This document shows positions 17,851 through 26,615 of a DNA stretch of 64,000 nt, in pieces. Below the pieces are notes generated by a model. It did no database searches. It was not told the DNA's origin and was given only the letters and a program-made list of their open reading frames with translations. Both the position numbers and the translations under genes were made by a program. This DNA comes from Mycobacterium sp. GTDB taxonomy: Bacteria; Actinomycetota; Actinomycetes; Mycobacteriales; Mycobacteriaceae. Position 1 is the stretch's first letter, and each line of letters opens with the position of its first letter. Location of the stretch: the NCBI GenBank assembly GCA_003987775.1, contig RXJD01000011.1:124001-188000 (forward strand). Reading direction: 5' to 3'.

Positions 17851-18921
17851 CTACGGGCTGGAGAGCAGCAGCATGACCCGCCCACCCGGAGCCGGCTCGG
17901 GGAAGGCACTGAGGTCGAAGCCGTAGTACGTGCGCTGGGTGGCGGTGATGTCCTCGATCACCTTTCCGGTGGCCTTGAGGGTGCGGTGGGTGACGTCGGC
18001 CATCATTGCTTTGAAGTCGGGCACCGACAGCGACTCGGCCAGCAGCAGCGCCTCACCTCCGTCGCGCAGCGTCACCAGTACTCCTGCGCCGGCGTAGTTG
18101 TTTCCGCCGCGGCCGGTGCCGCGCGGGGCCCAGTAGACCGGCCCGGACGTCACTGTTCCCTCGACGCGTCGATACACGCCGGCGTTGTCGCCGACCGTGA
18201 CGACTGGGAGGGCCGCGATGGTGCGCTCTTCTTTCAGCCACATAAGGCCCAGGGGAATGCAGACGATCGCATAGATCAGCACCACCAGCACCAGCACCGG
18301 TTTCCACGCGATCTCCCAACCCAGGCGGCGCGGCGAAATCGGCAGTCCGCGCAACTGCTCGTCGAGTCGGCGGCGGCCCGTCCGGAAGACGTACCAGGAC
18401 ACGATGCGCGCCACCGCCATCCCGGCAAGGATGACCATCCCGACGATCCCGCAGACGCGGAAGTAGAAGGTGCTGTCGCCCTGGTTGCGGGTCGCGGCGA
18501 ACATCACTGCCGGAATCGGCGCCGTCAGCAGCAGCAACAGGGCGTACGACGGGTGACTGGTGAGGTAGGGGTACGTCACCGTCCAGTCCCGGTTCGCGCC
18601 GTAGACACTCACCGGCCCTACATCGGCATGCACCACCGGCGTCCACGATCCCTCGACCACACGCGGCTTCAGCAGAGACCGGACGAAGAGAAACCCGAAG
18701 ACCATCGAGACCGCCAGCGCTCCCCAGAACACGCCGCCGAGCCGCTCACCGGTACCCGGCACGCCGAACGCGCCGTGGATATCGATCACTTTTCCGATGA
18801 AGAAGGTCAATGGCATCACGAAGAAGAGCTCGAGCAGCCAGACTTGGATGAGCTGCGGGATTCGGGAGCCGATACGGTCGAATGCCAGTACGCGTCGCCA
18901 GAGAAACCGCAGAACGCCCAT
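17851..18921 (-). CDS. multi-pass membrane protein of unknown function
   Basis: I do not recognise the family. Starting from MGVLRF, the 356-residue protein has about five membrane spans (roughly residues 25-45, 61-81, 125-145, 155-178 and 207-228). A soluble C-terminal domain of about 125 residues contains YRRVEGTV, a glycine-rich loop and TYYGFDL. A longer frame reaches 19008, but the ATG at 18921 fits better with the first charged/hydrophobic transition. It is divergent from the MmpL gene. Confidence 0.65.
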   Translation of the reverse strand: MGVLRFLWRRVLAFDRIGSRIPQLIQVWLLELFFVMPLTFFIGKVIDIHGAFGVPGTGERLGGVFWGALAVSMVFGFLFVRSLLKPRVVEGSWTPVVHADVGPVSVYGANRDWTVTYPYLTSHPSYALLLLLTAPIPAVMFAATRNQGDSTFYFRVCGIVGMVILAGMAVARIVSWYVFRTGRRRLDEQLRGLPISPRRLGWEIAWKPVLVLVVLIYAIVCIPLGLMWLKEERTIAALPVVTVGDNAGVYRRVEGTVTSGPVYWAPRGTGRGGNNYAGAGVLVTLRDGGEALLLAESLSVPDFKAMMADVTHRTLKATGKVIEDITATQRTYYGFDLSAFPEPAPGGRVMLLLSSP

Positions 18922-19065
18922 GACGGGCGACCTTAATCTAGTCAGGAACGCAGGTGGGCACGGTTTGACCAGCGCGATCACGACGGCCGCGGCACGCCGC
19001 AAAATCACTGTCGGTCCGCGGGCCGGGGTGGTTGAATGATCCGACTCGGTCGGGGGTTGGTCACG

Positions 19066-19149
19066 ATGTCAGTCGAGAAGGTGATACGCGAAGTGGATGG
19101 GTTGCTGCGTGATACCGGCCGCTCGGCTCGGTTGAGGCCGGCACGTTGA
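19066..19149 (+). CDS. possible 27-residue leader peptide coupled to the MmpL gene
   Basis: A short frame starts at ATG 19066 (or in frame at 19036, 37 residues) and encodes a charged helical peptide starting MSVEKVIREVD. Its TGA overlaps the TTG start of the transporter gene (TTGA), the arrangement used for translational coupling. No MmpS gene occupies this position. The reading is inference from the overlap only, and the peptide may not be made. Confidence 0.3.
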   Translation: MSVEKVIREVDGLLRDTGRSARLRPAR

Positions 19150-21977
19150 TCGCTCGCCTCATCTACCGTTTCGCGTTGCTGATCGTGGGCGTCTGGGCTT
19201 TCGCCGCCGTCGCCGGCAACAGCCTGGCTCCGCCGCTCGAGCGGGTGGTGGCGGATCTGGACCAGCCGTTTCTGCCGGTCGGCACCGCGACTTCGCTTGC
19301 CGTGCAACGCTCGGCGGCCGCCTTTTCACAAGCGCCGACCGACAATGTCGGCTACCTGGTGCTCGAACGCGACGGCCGGCTCACCGATCAGGACCGGGCG
19401 TACTACGACCAGGTCGTCGCGGCGTTGCGCGCCGACACACAGAACGTGTACGAGGTGACGGACTGGTGGCGGATGCCGGCGGCCGCGGACACGGCGGTCA
19501 GCCGCGACGGCGACGTGGTGACAGCCACCCTGCGCCTTGACGGCATGACGGGTTCGACCGAAGCCATCGACTCGATCACCGCGGCACGCACCATCGTCTC
19601 GGGGGTGCGTCCTCCGGATGGTCTGCACGTCTACATCACCGGCGCCGGGGCGACCATCATGGATGAGTTCGCCGCGATCGACCGGCAGACGCAGGTGATC
19701 ACGGCGGTGACACTGGGCGTTCTGCTGATCTTCCTGGTCATCATGTACCGGTCCCTGATCACGGCGATGGTCCCGCTGGTCTCCGTCATGTCGGGACTGA
19801 CCGTCGCCAAGCCCGTCATCTCCGACCTCGCCTCGCGCCAGGTGATCAGCGTTTCGCTGTTCTCGCTGTCCATCGCCGTTGCGGTGGCGGTGGGGGCCGG
19901 CACCGGCTTTGCCATTTTCCTGATCGGCCGCTACCACGAACAGCGCAGGAACGATGCCGATCCGGCCGACGCCCTTGCGGACGCGTACCGCAGCGTAGCG
20001 CCGGCGATCGTCGGCTCCACCCTCATCGTGGTGGCGCCCCTGGCCGCGGTGGGCTGGCTCAGCCTCGCCCGCATCAGCATGTTCGCCACGACGGGCATCC
20101 TGTGTGCGATCGGCGTGCTCACGGTCGGGATCGCCAGCCTGACGTTGACGCCGGCCCTGATCGCGCTGGCCAGTCGTGCCGGACTGATGAAACCGCCGCG
20201 GCTCGAACGCATGCGGCGGCGCTGGCGGCGCATCGGCACCCACGTCGCGCGCTGGCCGGCGCCGATCCTGGTGGCCAGCAGCGTGTTCGTGCTGATCATG
20301 CTGCTCGCCCTGCCGGGCGTGCCGATCGGTTGGGACGAGACCGCGTCCACCTCGCCGGACACCGAGGCCAACCGGGGTTACCGCGCCGTCAACCAGCACT
20401 TCGACGCCAACCACGTGCAGCCCGACGTCGTCACGATCGAGTCCGACGAGGACCTGCGCAACCCCGCCGCGCTGACCGCGATCGGCCGGGTGACCGGCGC
20501 CATCATGGGGATCACCGGCGTACGCATGGTGCAATCGGCGAGCCATCCCGGCGGGATGGTCTCCAAGCAGGCGTCCCTGTCGGCCACCGGCGGCAATGTC
20601 GGCGACCGGCTCGATCAGTTCGCTGATCTGCTTGCCGCCAAGAACTCCGTCTTCACCGACCTCGACGCGGCGGTGCGCGAGTTGGGTTCCGGACTCGACC
20701 TGGTCCAGTCCAGCACCACGGCGGGCGCCTATGCCATCGGGGGCGTCAGTCTGGCGGTGCGCCTGACGCAGCAGGCCACGGACAAGATCCGGGCTCGCGC
20801 CGCGGATGTCGGCGAGATCTTCGATCCGCTGCGCAGTTTCGTGGGTTCGATCAGCGACTGCCGCACCACCCCGGTGTGTTCATCGGCCCAGGAGGCGGTG
20901 CAGTGGGCGACCGCGGTCGTCGCCGGGGCGAACAAGCTGGTGGAGGCCACCGATGAGCTGGCGAAGGCGACGGTGGATGCCGCGTCGGCCCCGGGCGTCC
21001 CCCTGCCCGCGGTGGTGGCGAACGTCAGCAGTGAGATGGCGCAGGTCCGGGGCATGGCGGCGCAGCTCAGGGAGCAGCTGGGTGAACCCCGGCCCGTGCC
21101 GACCCAGGAGCTTCCCGACTACCTGCGCCGGTTGGCCGCCGCTTCGCAGGGCAGCCCCGGCGCCAACCTGTACGCCTCGCGCCGCATCCTGACCGACCCC
21201 GGTATGCGTCCCACCCTGGATCAGTTCTTCTCTCCCAACGGGCATGCCACCCGGTTGTTCGTCTACGGTCAGGGACTCGAATGGGGTGACGAGGGCGCGG
21301 CCCGGGCCCGCGCGATCGAGGCCGCGGTGACCGACACCATCAAAGGCGACACGCTCAAAGTGACCGCCGTCGAATTGACCGGTGTCGGACCGGCGACCCG
21401 TGACCTGCAGGACATCGTCGGCGGTGACCTGGCTCTGATGGTGGTCATCACCCTGGGCGTCATTCTGTTCATCGCCGCGCTGCTGTTGCGAAGTCCGATC
21501 GCCGGATTCGTCGTCCTCGCGACGATCCTGGTCTCCTACGTCTGCGCGCTGGGCGCCAGTGTGCTGCTCTATCACCGCCTGCTGCACCACGACCTGCACT
21601 GGTCGGTGCCTCCCATCGCGTTCGTCTCGATGGTCGGCATCGCCTCGGGCGGCAATCTGCTGTTCGCGCTGCGCATCCGGGAGGGACTTTCCGCCGGGCT
21701 GCGCACCAGCATCATCCGGGCCTCCGCCGCCACCGGGATGGTCGTCACCGCAGGTGGCGTCGTCGTCGGCCTGACGATGCTTGCGCTGGGTATCAGCAGC
21801 GTGCTCAGCGTCGCGCAGATCGGTGTCACCGTCGGACTCGGGCTGGTGCTCAACGCGCTGGTGGTCCGTGCTTTCGTGCTGCCGGCCACGATGGTGGTGC
21901 TGGACCGCTGGCTGTGGTGGCCGCGGCGCTCGGCCGCCGATGACGAGGAACTCGAGCCGGCGATCGCGGCCAGATGA
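19146..21977 (+). CDS. MmpL/RND family transporter
   Basis: This 943-residue protein has the MmpL layout. There is one N-terminal span (about 5-25) and a large periplasmic loop. Spans 2-6 lie near residues 180-340; within them the stretch RYHEQRRNDADPADAL is the typical cytosolic loop. A span near 375-395, a second periplasmic domain (400-745) and five more spans ending near 925 follow. Such proteins export lipids, glycolipids or siderophores by proton motive force. There is no MmpS partner. The start is a TTG overlapping a tiny upstream frame. The final codons overlap the next SDR gene (ATGA), suggesting a joint role in making and exporting a lipid. Confidence 0.85.
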   Translation: MIARLIYRFALLIVGVWAFAAVAGNSLAPPLERVVADLDQPFLPVGTATSLAVQRSAAAFSQAPTDNVGYLVLERDGRLTDQDRAYYDQVVAALRADTQNVYEVTDWWRMPAAADTAVSRDGDVVTATLRLDGMTGSTEAIDSITAARTIVSGVRPPDGLHVYITGAGATIMDEFAAIDRQTQVITAVTLGVLLIFLVIMYRSLITAMVPLVSVMSGLTVAKPVISDLASRQVISVSLFSLSIAVAVAVGAGTGFAIFLIGRYHEQRRNDADPADALADAYRSVAPAIVGSTLIVVAPLAAVGWLSLARISMFATTGILCAIGVLTVGIASLTLTPALIALASRAGLMKPPRLERMRRRWRRIGTHVARWPAPILVASSVFVLIMLLALPGVPIGWDETASTSPDTEANRGYRAVNQHFDANHVQPDVVTIESDEDLRNPAALTAIGRVTGAIMGITGVRMVQSASHPGGMVSKQASLSATGGNVGDRLDQFADLLAAKNSVFTDLDAAVRELGSGLDLVQSSTTAGAYAIGGVSLAVRLTQQATDKIRARAADVGEIFDPLRSFVGSISDCRTTPVCSSAQEAVQWATAVVAGANKLVEATDELAKATVDAASAPGVPLPAVVANVSSEMAQVRGMAAQLREQLGEPRPVPTQELPDYLRRLAAASQGSPGANLYASRRILTDPGMRPTLDQFFSPNGHATRLFVYGQGLEWGDEGAARARAIEAAVTDTIKGDTLKVTAVELTGVGPATRDLQDIVGGDLALMVVITLGVILFIAALLLRSPIAGFVVLATILVSYVCALGASVLLYHRLLHHDLHWSVPPIAFVSMVGIASGGNLLFALRIREGLSAGLRTSIIRASAATGMVVTAGGVVVGLTMLALGISSVLSVAQIGVTVGLGLVLNALVVRAFVLPATMVVLDRWLWWPRRSAADDEELEPAIAAR

Positions 21978-22849
21978 GCAATTCTGACCTGCTCGCCGGG
22001 CGCGGTGCGGTGGTGGTCGGGGGCACCCGCGGCATCGGGCGCGCGGTCAGTGAACTGCTCTGCACGCTGGGCGCGGGTGTGGTGGTCAATGGCCGTGATT
22101 CCGCCGCGGTGGGGGACAGTGTGGAATCGCTGGCCGCGTCCGGAGGTAACGCGGTCGGCGTGGCCGGGGCAGCCGACGACGAGGACGTGGCCGCGGGCCT
22201 GATCGACGCGTGCACGCAGACTTTCGGACGGCTGGACATCTTGATCAACTGCGCCGGAATCGCGGAGCCACCTGGCTCGTCGATCCTGCGGATCTCGCCG
22301 GACGAGTTCGAGACGCTGATCGGAGCGCACCTCGGGACGGTGTTTCACACCTGTCGGCTCGCCGCGCCGGTCATGGCGGCGCAGGGCCACGGTTCCATCA
22401 TCAACACCGGCTCGGTGGCGTTTCTCGGTGACTACGGCGGCACCGGCTATCCCGCGGGCAAAGCCGCGGTCAACGGCCTGACGATGGCGATGGCGGCAGA
22501 GCTGAAAGGCGCCGGGGTGCGGGCGAATGTGGTGTGTCCCGGGGCCAGGACCCGGCTGTCCACGGGACCCGAGTACGAACAGCACATCAACGACCTGCAT
22601 CGCCGCGGGCTGCTCGACGAGATCACGATGCGCGCCTCGCTGGACGCCGCCCCACCCGCCTACGTGGCGCCGCTCTACGCCTATCTCGCCAGCGCCGCGG
22701 CGCGCGACATCACCGGTCAGATCTTTGTTGCCGCAGGCGGTTTCGTCGGCCGCTTCGGCCGGCCCACTCCAGAACTGCTCGGCTATCGCGATCATCACGA
22801 CAGCGGTCCGTGGTCGGTTGACGAACTGCATGCGATGATCGCCGGTTGA
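21974..22849 (+). CDS. SDR family oxidoreductase
   Basis: The 291-residue SDR has GGTRGIGRAV near 16-25, NCAG near 93-96, NTGSVAF serine near 148 and the catalytic Tyr/Lys in GYPAGKAAV (Tyr and Lys four apart). The C-terminal region is longer than in minimal SDRs. The ATG overlaps the MmpL stop, so the enzyme is co-translated with the transporter. A step in synthesis or maturation of the exported lipid is plausible but unproven. The convergent gene at 22850 begins immediately after its stop. Confidence 0.82.
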   Translation: MSNSDLLAGRGAVVVGGTRGIGRAVSELLCTLGAGVVVNGRDSAAVGDSVESLAASGGNAVGVAGAADDEDVAAGLIDACTQTFGRLDILINCAGIAEPPGSSILRISPDEFETLIGAHLGTVFHTCRLAAPVMAAQGHGSIINTGSVAFLGDYGGTGYPAGKAAVNGLTMAMAAELKGAGVRANVVCPGARTRLSTGPEYEQHINDLHRRGLLDEITMRASLDAAPPAYVAPLYAYLASAAARDITGQIFVAAGGFVGRFGRPTPELLGYRDHHDSGPWSVDELHAMIAG

Positions 22850-23776
22850 TCACCCGATGCGGTCGAAGATGAACAGCAGCAACCCGTAACCGGCGAGCAC
22901 CACCGCCGAGCCGGCCAGGCTGGTGCGGATCGACGCGCCGTCAATCGGATCCAGCCAGCGCCGGAACGGTCGCGAGGCGGCCGGCACGAGAACCCATTGC
23001 AGCAGAGCGACACTGATGACATTGCCTACGAAAATGGCTGCCGCCTGGCCGATCCCGATCCGGCTCAACGCCGGAGACAGTGTCTTGGACAGCAGGATCA
23101 CCGTGGGGTACAGGCACAGCACCACCAGCATCGCTGACTTCCACGCCGGCGTGATCTTGGCCTGACCGTCGGCAACGCGCACCGTGGAGCCGAATGGCGC
23201 ACTGCGCGGCAGTTCGGCGAATTCGTGCGTCAACTCCTCACGCAGACGGGGCAGGGCCTGCCGCCGTTCCGCGGACCGCATCCAGGCGCCCAGTTGCCCC
23301 GCGCCACGAAAGCGCAGCACCGACATCCACTGCCCGCCGGCATCTGCCGGAAACAGCGCCGTACCTTCGTATCCGGCAAAGGTGGCGCTGACAAGTGCCA
23401 AATCGCGCTGTGCGACCACGAATTCAGCGTCTTTGCCGGGCGCGACCCGGTGCAGGAAGACTGCTGCGTTGCCCGGTGGAAGTTCACCGGGCGCCAGTAC
23501 CACATCGGAGGCGCACCGCCCGAACCCCTGTGCGGCGCCCGCGGCCAGAAGTCGGCGGCGCGGCGTGCTGTCGAGCCAGGCGTCGAGTGTCTCGGTGTCG
23601 TCGAAAGACACTTCGACGGCCCAGTCCAATTCCGCGACGCCGGGAACCGATTGCCGCGCAGTCGCATATCCCGGTGTCCGCCTGGCCACGGCCAGGTAAT
23701 CCTCGAGCCAGCCGCCGAAGCGATCCGGATCCCCGGGTGGGTGGAAGAGTGAGATCGCGCTGGCGCCAACCGTCAT
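22850..23776 (-). CDS. membrane-anchored protein with two antibiotic-biosynthesis-monooxygenase (ABM)-like domains
   Basis: In this 308-residue protein the first about 95 residues and residues 103-190 each look like a ferredoxin-like ABM fold (strand-helix patterns such as DAWLDSTPRRRLL and AWMRSAERRQALP, the W-x3-S pattern typical of ABM dimers). The last third has three membrane spans (about 214-233, 243-266 and 286-304). ABM proteins oxidise quinone-like or heme-like substrates without a metal. Attachment to the membrane suggests a lipid-soluble ligand such as a quinone. It is packed against the LuxR gene (nine bases between), so probably in the same transcript. Confidence 0.68.
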   Translation of the reverse strand: MTVGASAISLFHPPGDPDRFGGWLEDYLAVARRTPGYATARQSVPGVAELDWAVEVSFDDTETLDAWLDSTPRRRLLAAGAAQGFGRCASDVVLAPGELPPGNAAVFLHRVAPGKDAEFVVAQRDLALVSATFAGYEGTALFPADAGGQWMSVLRFRGAGQLGAWMRSAERRQALPRLREELTHEFAELPRSAPFGSTVRVADGQAKITPAWKSAMLVVLCLYPTVILLSKTLSPALSRIGIGQAAAIFVGNVISVALLQWVLVPAASRPFRRWLDPIDGASIRTSLAGSAVVLAGYGLLLFIFDRIG

Positions 23777-23785
23777 GGCTGTTGT

Positions 23786-26512
23786 CTACCACCCCTGGCT
23801 CAACGACATGCGGATCAGCTCGGCTCGTGACGACAGACCGAGCTTCGTGAAGATCTTGCGCAGGTGATAGTCGACGGTGCGCGGACTGAGAAACATCAGC
23901 GTGGCGATCGACCGGTTGGTTTCTCCCGCGCTGACGAAACGCGCGATCTGCAACTCCTGCGGTGTGAGTTGATCGACGGTGCCGCAGTCTCGTTTGCGTG
24001 CGGTTTCGCCGGTGGCCAGCAGTTCGGTACGGGCCAGTTCGGCCCAGGGCGCGGCACCCAGCCTCTCGAAAGTCTCGTGCGCGGATCGCAGATACTTGCG
24101 CGCTTGGGCGCGACGGCGGCGCCGCCGCAAGGACTCCCCATACCGCAACTGGGTGCGGGCCGTGTCGAACGGCCGACCGCCATGCGCATGCAGGGTGAGC
24201 GCCTCGTCGAAATGCCGGTCCGCTGCGCCGTCGTCGGCAAGCAGACCGCGGCAGCGGGCCACCATGGCACGCGCCCACGGAGCGCCGGTGTCGCCCGCCC
24301 ACGCCTGCAACGCGGCCAGCCCCGCGGCAGCGGCCGGTAGCCGTTGAATGCGAACGGCGGCGTCGACGAGATCCGGGGTGGCCATCAGCGTGACCATCCG
24401 GTTGCCCTCGCCGGGCGCCGCACCGGCCAGCGACTCGAGACGGTCGCAGGCTTCCTCCGGGCGACCGGCGCCGAGGTCGAGCATCGCCAGGGCCCACGAC
24501 GCGATGGCCGCGTGCGGTCCCAGTCGATACGAAATCGCTTGGGAGAGTGTGGCTTCAGCGTGATCTCGGCAGTCCAGAGCGCGTCCCTGCACCGCCGCGA
24601 TCAGGGCCAGCACGGCATGCAGATGTGCTGCGGGATTGTGCTGACCGGTCTCCTCGGCCAGCCGCAGCCCCTCGGTCGCGTCGGCCAGCGCCGTGGTGTA
24701 GCGGCTGGTCAACATCTCCACCATCGCCAAGGGCGCAAGCAGCGTCGGCAGCGTCGCCACATCGGCGGCCGCACGGGTCCTGGCCACCGCCGTGGAGAAC
24801 AGGTCGATGGCGCGGGCGTCTTCACCGAGGAACATCGCGCCGGCGGCCGCGCCCATCAGCACCCGCGGTTCCGGCGCTGCCGCTGCCAGCTCCACTGCCG
24901 CGCGCAGCCTGCCCGCGGTGTCGGTGGTGTCACCGCGCAAAAGTCCCGAAAGGCCGGTAACCACATGCCCTGCAACGAATTCCGGATGATGTTCGGCGGG
25001 CAGCGCGGCGAGCCGGTCGGCGACCGCATTCAGCTGCGCCAGGTCGCCGCCGGCCCAGGCCAGTTGCCCGGCCTCACCGAGCATCAGGGCGGCACGCGCC
25101 GGTTCGGCGGCGGCGATCAACTGTGCGGCATCGACGAGGATGGCGTAAGCGGCCGACGGGTTGCCGCAGCGTGCCTCGATCGATCCCCGCAAGTGCGCGA
25201 TCCGGGCCCGCAGCTGCGCCCCGCCGGCCAGCGGCAGGGCTTGATCCAGGATGTCCTGAGCCCGTCTGGATTGCCCGGCCGACCACGCGGCGGCGGCCGC
25301 ATCCGCCAGCCGGGCCGCGCGAAGCCCGGCGGTGGCGGTGAGCGAAGCGGCGCGTTCGAATGCGGCGGCCGCCGCATCGTGTCCGCCGCGCGCGGCGGCC
25401 CGGTGCCCGGCGGCATGCAGCATCTCGGCCACCTCGTCGTCGGGTCCGGCCACCGCGTTGGCCAGATGCCACGCCTTGCGATCGTCGTCGGCATCGAGGC
25501 ACAACGCCAAGGCGCGTTCGACCTGCCGGCGCCGGTGCGACGTCGCGCCGTGATAGACCGCCGAGCGCATCAGCGGGTGGACGAAAGACACGAGGCCTGA
25601 GTGCACCCGGACCAGTCCGGCAGCCTCCGCCTGATCAAGGACATCGGGTCCGGCGCCGAGCTGCTGAGCTGCACGCAGCACACCGTCGAGTTCGCCGCTG
25701 TGGTGGGCGGCAGCGACCAGCAGCATCGACTGCGCGTGCGGTGACAGTTGGTCGACCCGGTCGGAGTACAGCCGCTCCAGACCGGTGCTGACCGGTAATG
25801 GGTCCGGCAGGGCGGATCGCCCCGCGATCTGCTGCCCGGACAGCAATCGCGCCAGTTCGGCGATGGCCAACGGGTTGCCCAGGGTGCCTGCGACCAGCTG
25901 GCGGCCAACCGTCGGACCGACCGCCGTGCCGGTGCACTCGGTCACCAGTCGCGCGGCGGCGTCCGCGTCGATCCCGGCCAGCCGCAACTCCGGCAATCCT
26001 GTTGCGCCGAAAGCGCTTTCACCCCGCACGGCGAAGATGACGACGACTCCCTCGGCTTGCAGCCGCCGGGCGGCGAACGTCAACGTGTCGGCCGATGGCC
26101 CGTCCAGCCACTGCGCGTCGTCCACCAGGCACAGCAGCGGAGACGTTTCCGCCGACTCGGCGAGGATTCCCAGCACCGCCAGCGACACCACGAACCGGTC
26201 CTCGATGGATGCCGGACCCAGCCCGAAGGCACCCAGCAGAGCCGTGCGCTGGCGGTCGGGGAGAGCGGCGCTGTGGTTCAGGACGGGCCGCAGCAGCGTG
26301 TGCACCCCGGCGAACGGGAGCTGCGATTCGGCCGGGATTCCTGCGGCCCGCAGCACCTGCATGCCACCGGCCTGTGCCACCGCGTAGTCAAGCAGTGCCG
26401 ACTTGCCGATACCGGCTTCCCCGCGCACCACCAGCACACCGCTGCGTCCGGACCGCGCACCTGCCAGCAGGTCATCTAACTGGGCACATTCCCGCTCCCG
26501 GCCGTGCAGCAC
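23786..26512 (-). CDS. large LuxR-family (LAL/MalT-like) ATP-binding transcriptional regulator
   Basis: The protein is about 908 residues. It has an N-terminal AAA/STAND ATPase with Walker A GEAGIGKS near 31-38 and Walker B LCLVDDAQWLD near 127-137, a long alpha-helical TPR-like middle rich in Ala/Leu/Arg, and a C-terminal LuxR HTH (LTPQELQIARFVSAG, then TNRSIATLMFLSPRTVDYHLRKIFTKL). Such regulators are activated by a ligand plus ATP. The start is taken as GTG 26512 (VLHGRERE), where homology-like sequence begins; the open frame continues 121 residues further but looks non-coding. It is divergent from the FAD monooxygenase, the likely target. Confidence 0.82.
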   Translation of the reverse strand: MLHGRERECAQLDDLLAGARSGRSGVLVVRGEAGIGKSALLDYAVAQAGGMQVLRAAGIPAESQLPFAGVHTLLRPVLNHSAALPDRQRTALLGAFGLGPASIEDRFVVSLAVLGILAESAETSPLLCLVDDAQWLDGPSADTLTFAARRLQAEGVVVIFAVRGESAFGATGLPELRLAGIDADAAARLVTECTGTAVGPTVGRQLVAGTLGNPLAIAELARLLSGQQIAGRSALPDPLPVSTGLERLYSDRVDQLSPHAQSMLLVAAAHHSGELDGVLRAAQQLGAGPDVLDQAEAAGLVRVHSGLVSFVHPLMRSAVYHGATSHRRRQVERALALCLDADDDRKAWHLANAVAGPDDEVAEMLHAAGHRAAARGGHDAAAAAFERAASLTATAGLRAARLADAAAAAWSAGQSRRAQDILDQALPLAGGAQLRARIAHLRGSIEARCGNPSAAYAILVDAAQLIAAAEPARAALMLGEAGQLAWAGGDLAQLNAVADRLAALPAEHHPEFVAGHVVTGLSGLLRGDTTDTAGRLRAAVELAAAAPEPRVLMGAAAGAMFLGEDARAIDLFSTAVARTRAAADVATLPTLLAPLAMVEMLTSRYTTALADATEGLRLAEETGQHNPAAHLHAVLALIAAVQGRALDCRDHAEATLSQAISYRLGPHAAIASWALAMLDLGAGRPEEACDRLESLAGAAPGEGNRMVTLMATPDLVDAAVRIQRLPAAAAGLAALQAWAGDTGAPWARAMVARCRGLLADDGAADRHFDEALTLHAHGGRPFDTARTQLRYGESLRRRRRRAQARKYLRSAHETFERLGAAPWAELARTELLATGETARKRDCGTVDQLTPQELQIARFVSAGETNRSIATLMFLSPRTVDYHLRKIFTKLGLSSRAELIRMSLSQGW

Positions 26513-26615
26513 AGCACCGATCGTAGGACCCGGACCGGTGCCGGAACTGGTGACTTCACTGATTCGACGGCACCTCGAAAGCTCGACGCTGAAGGAAGGA
26601 GAGAAGGAGCTGACG

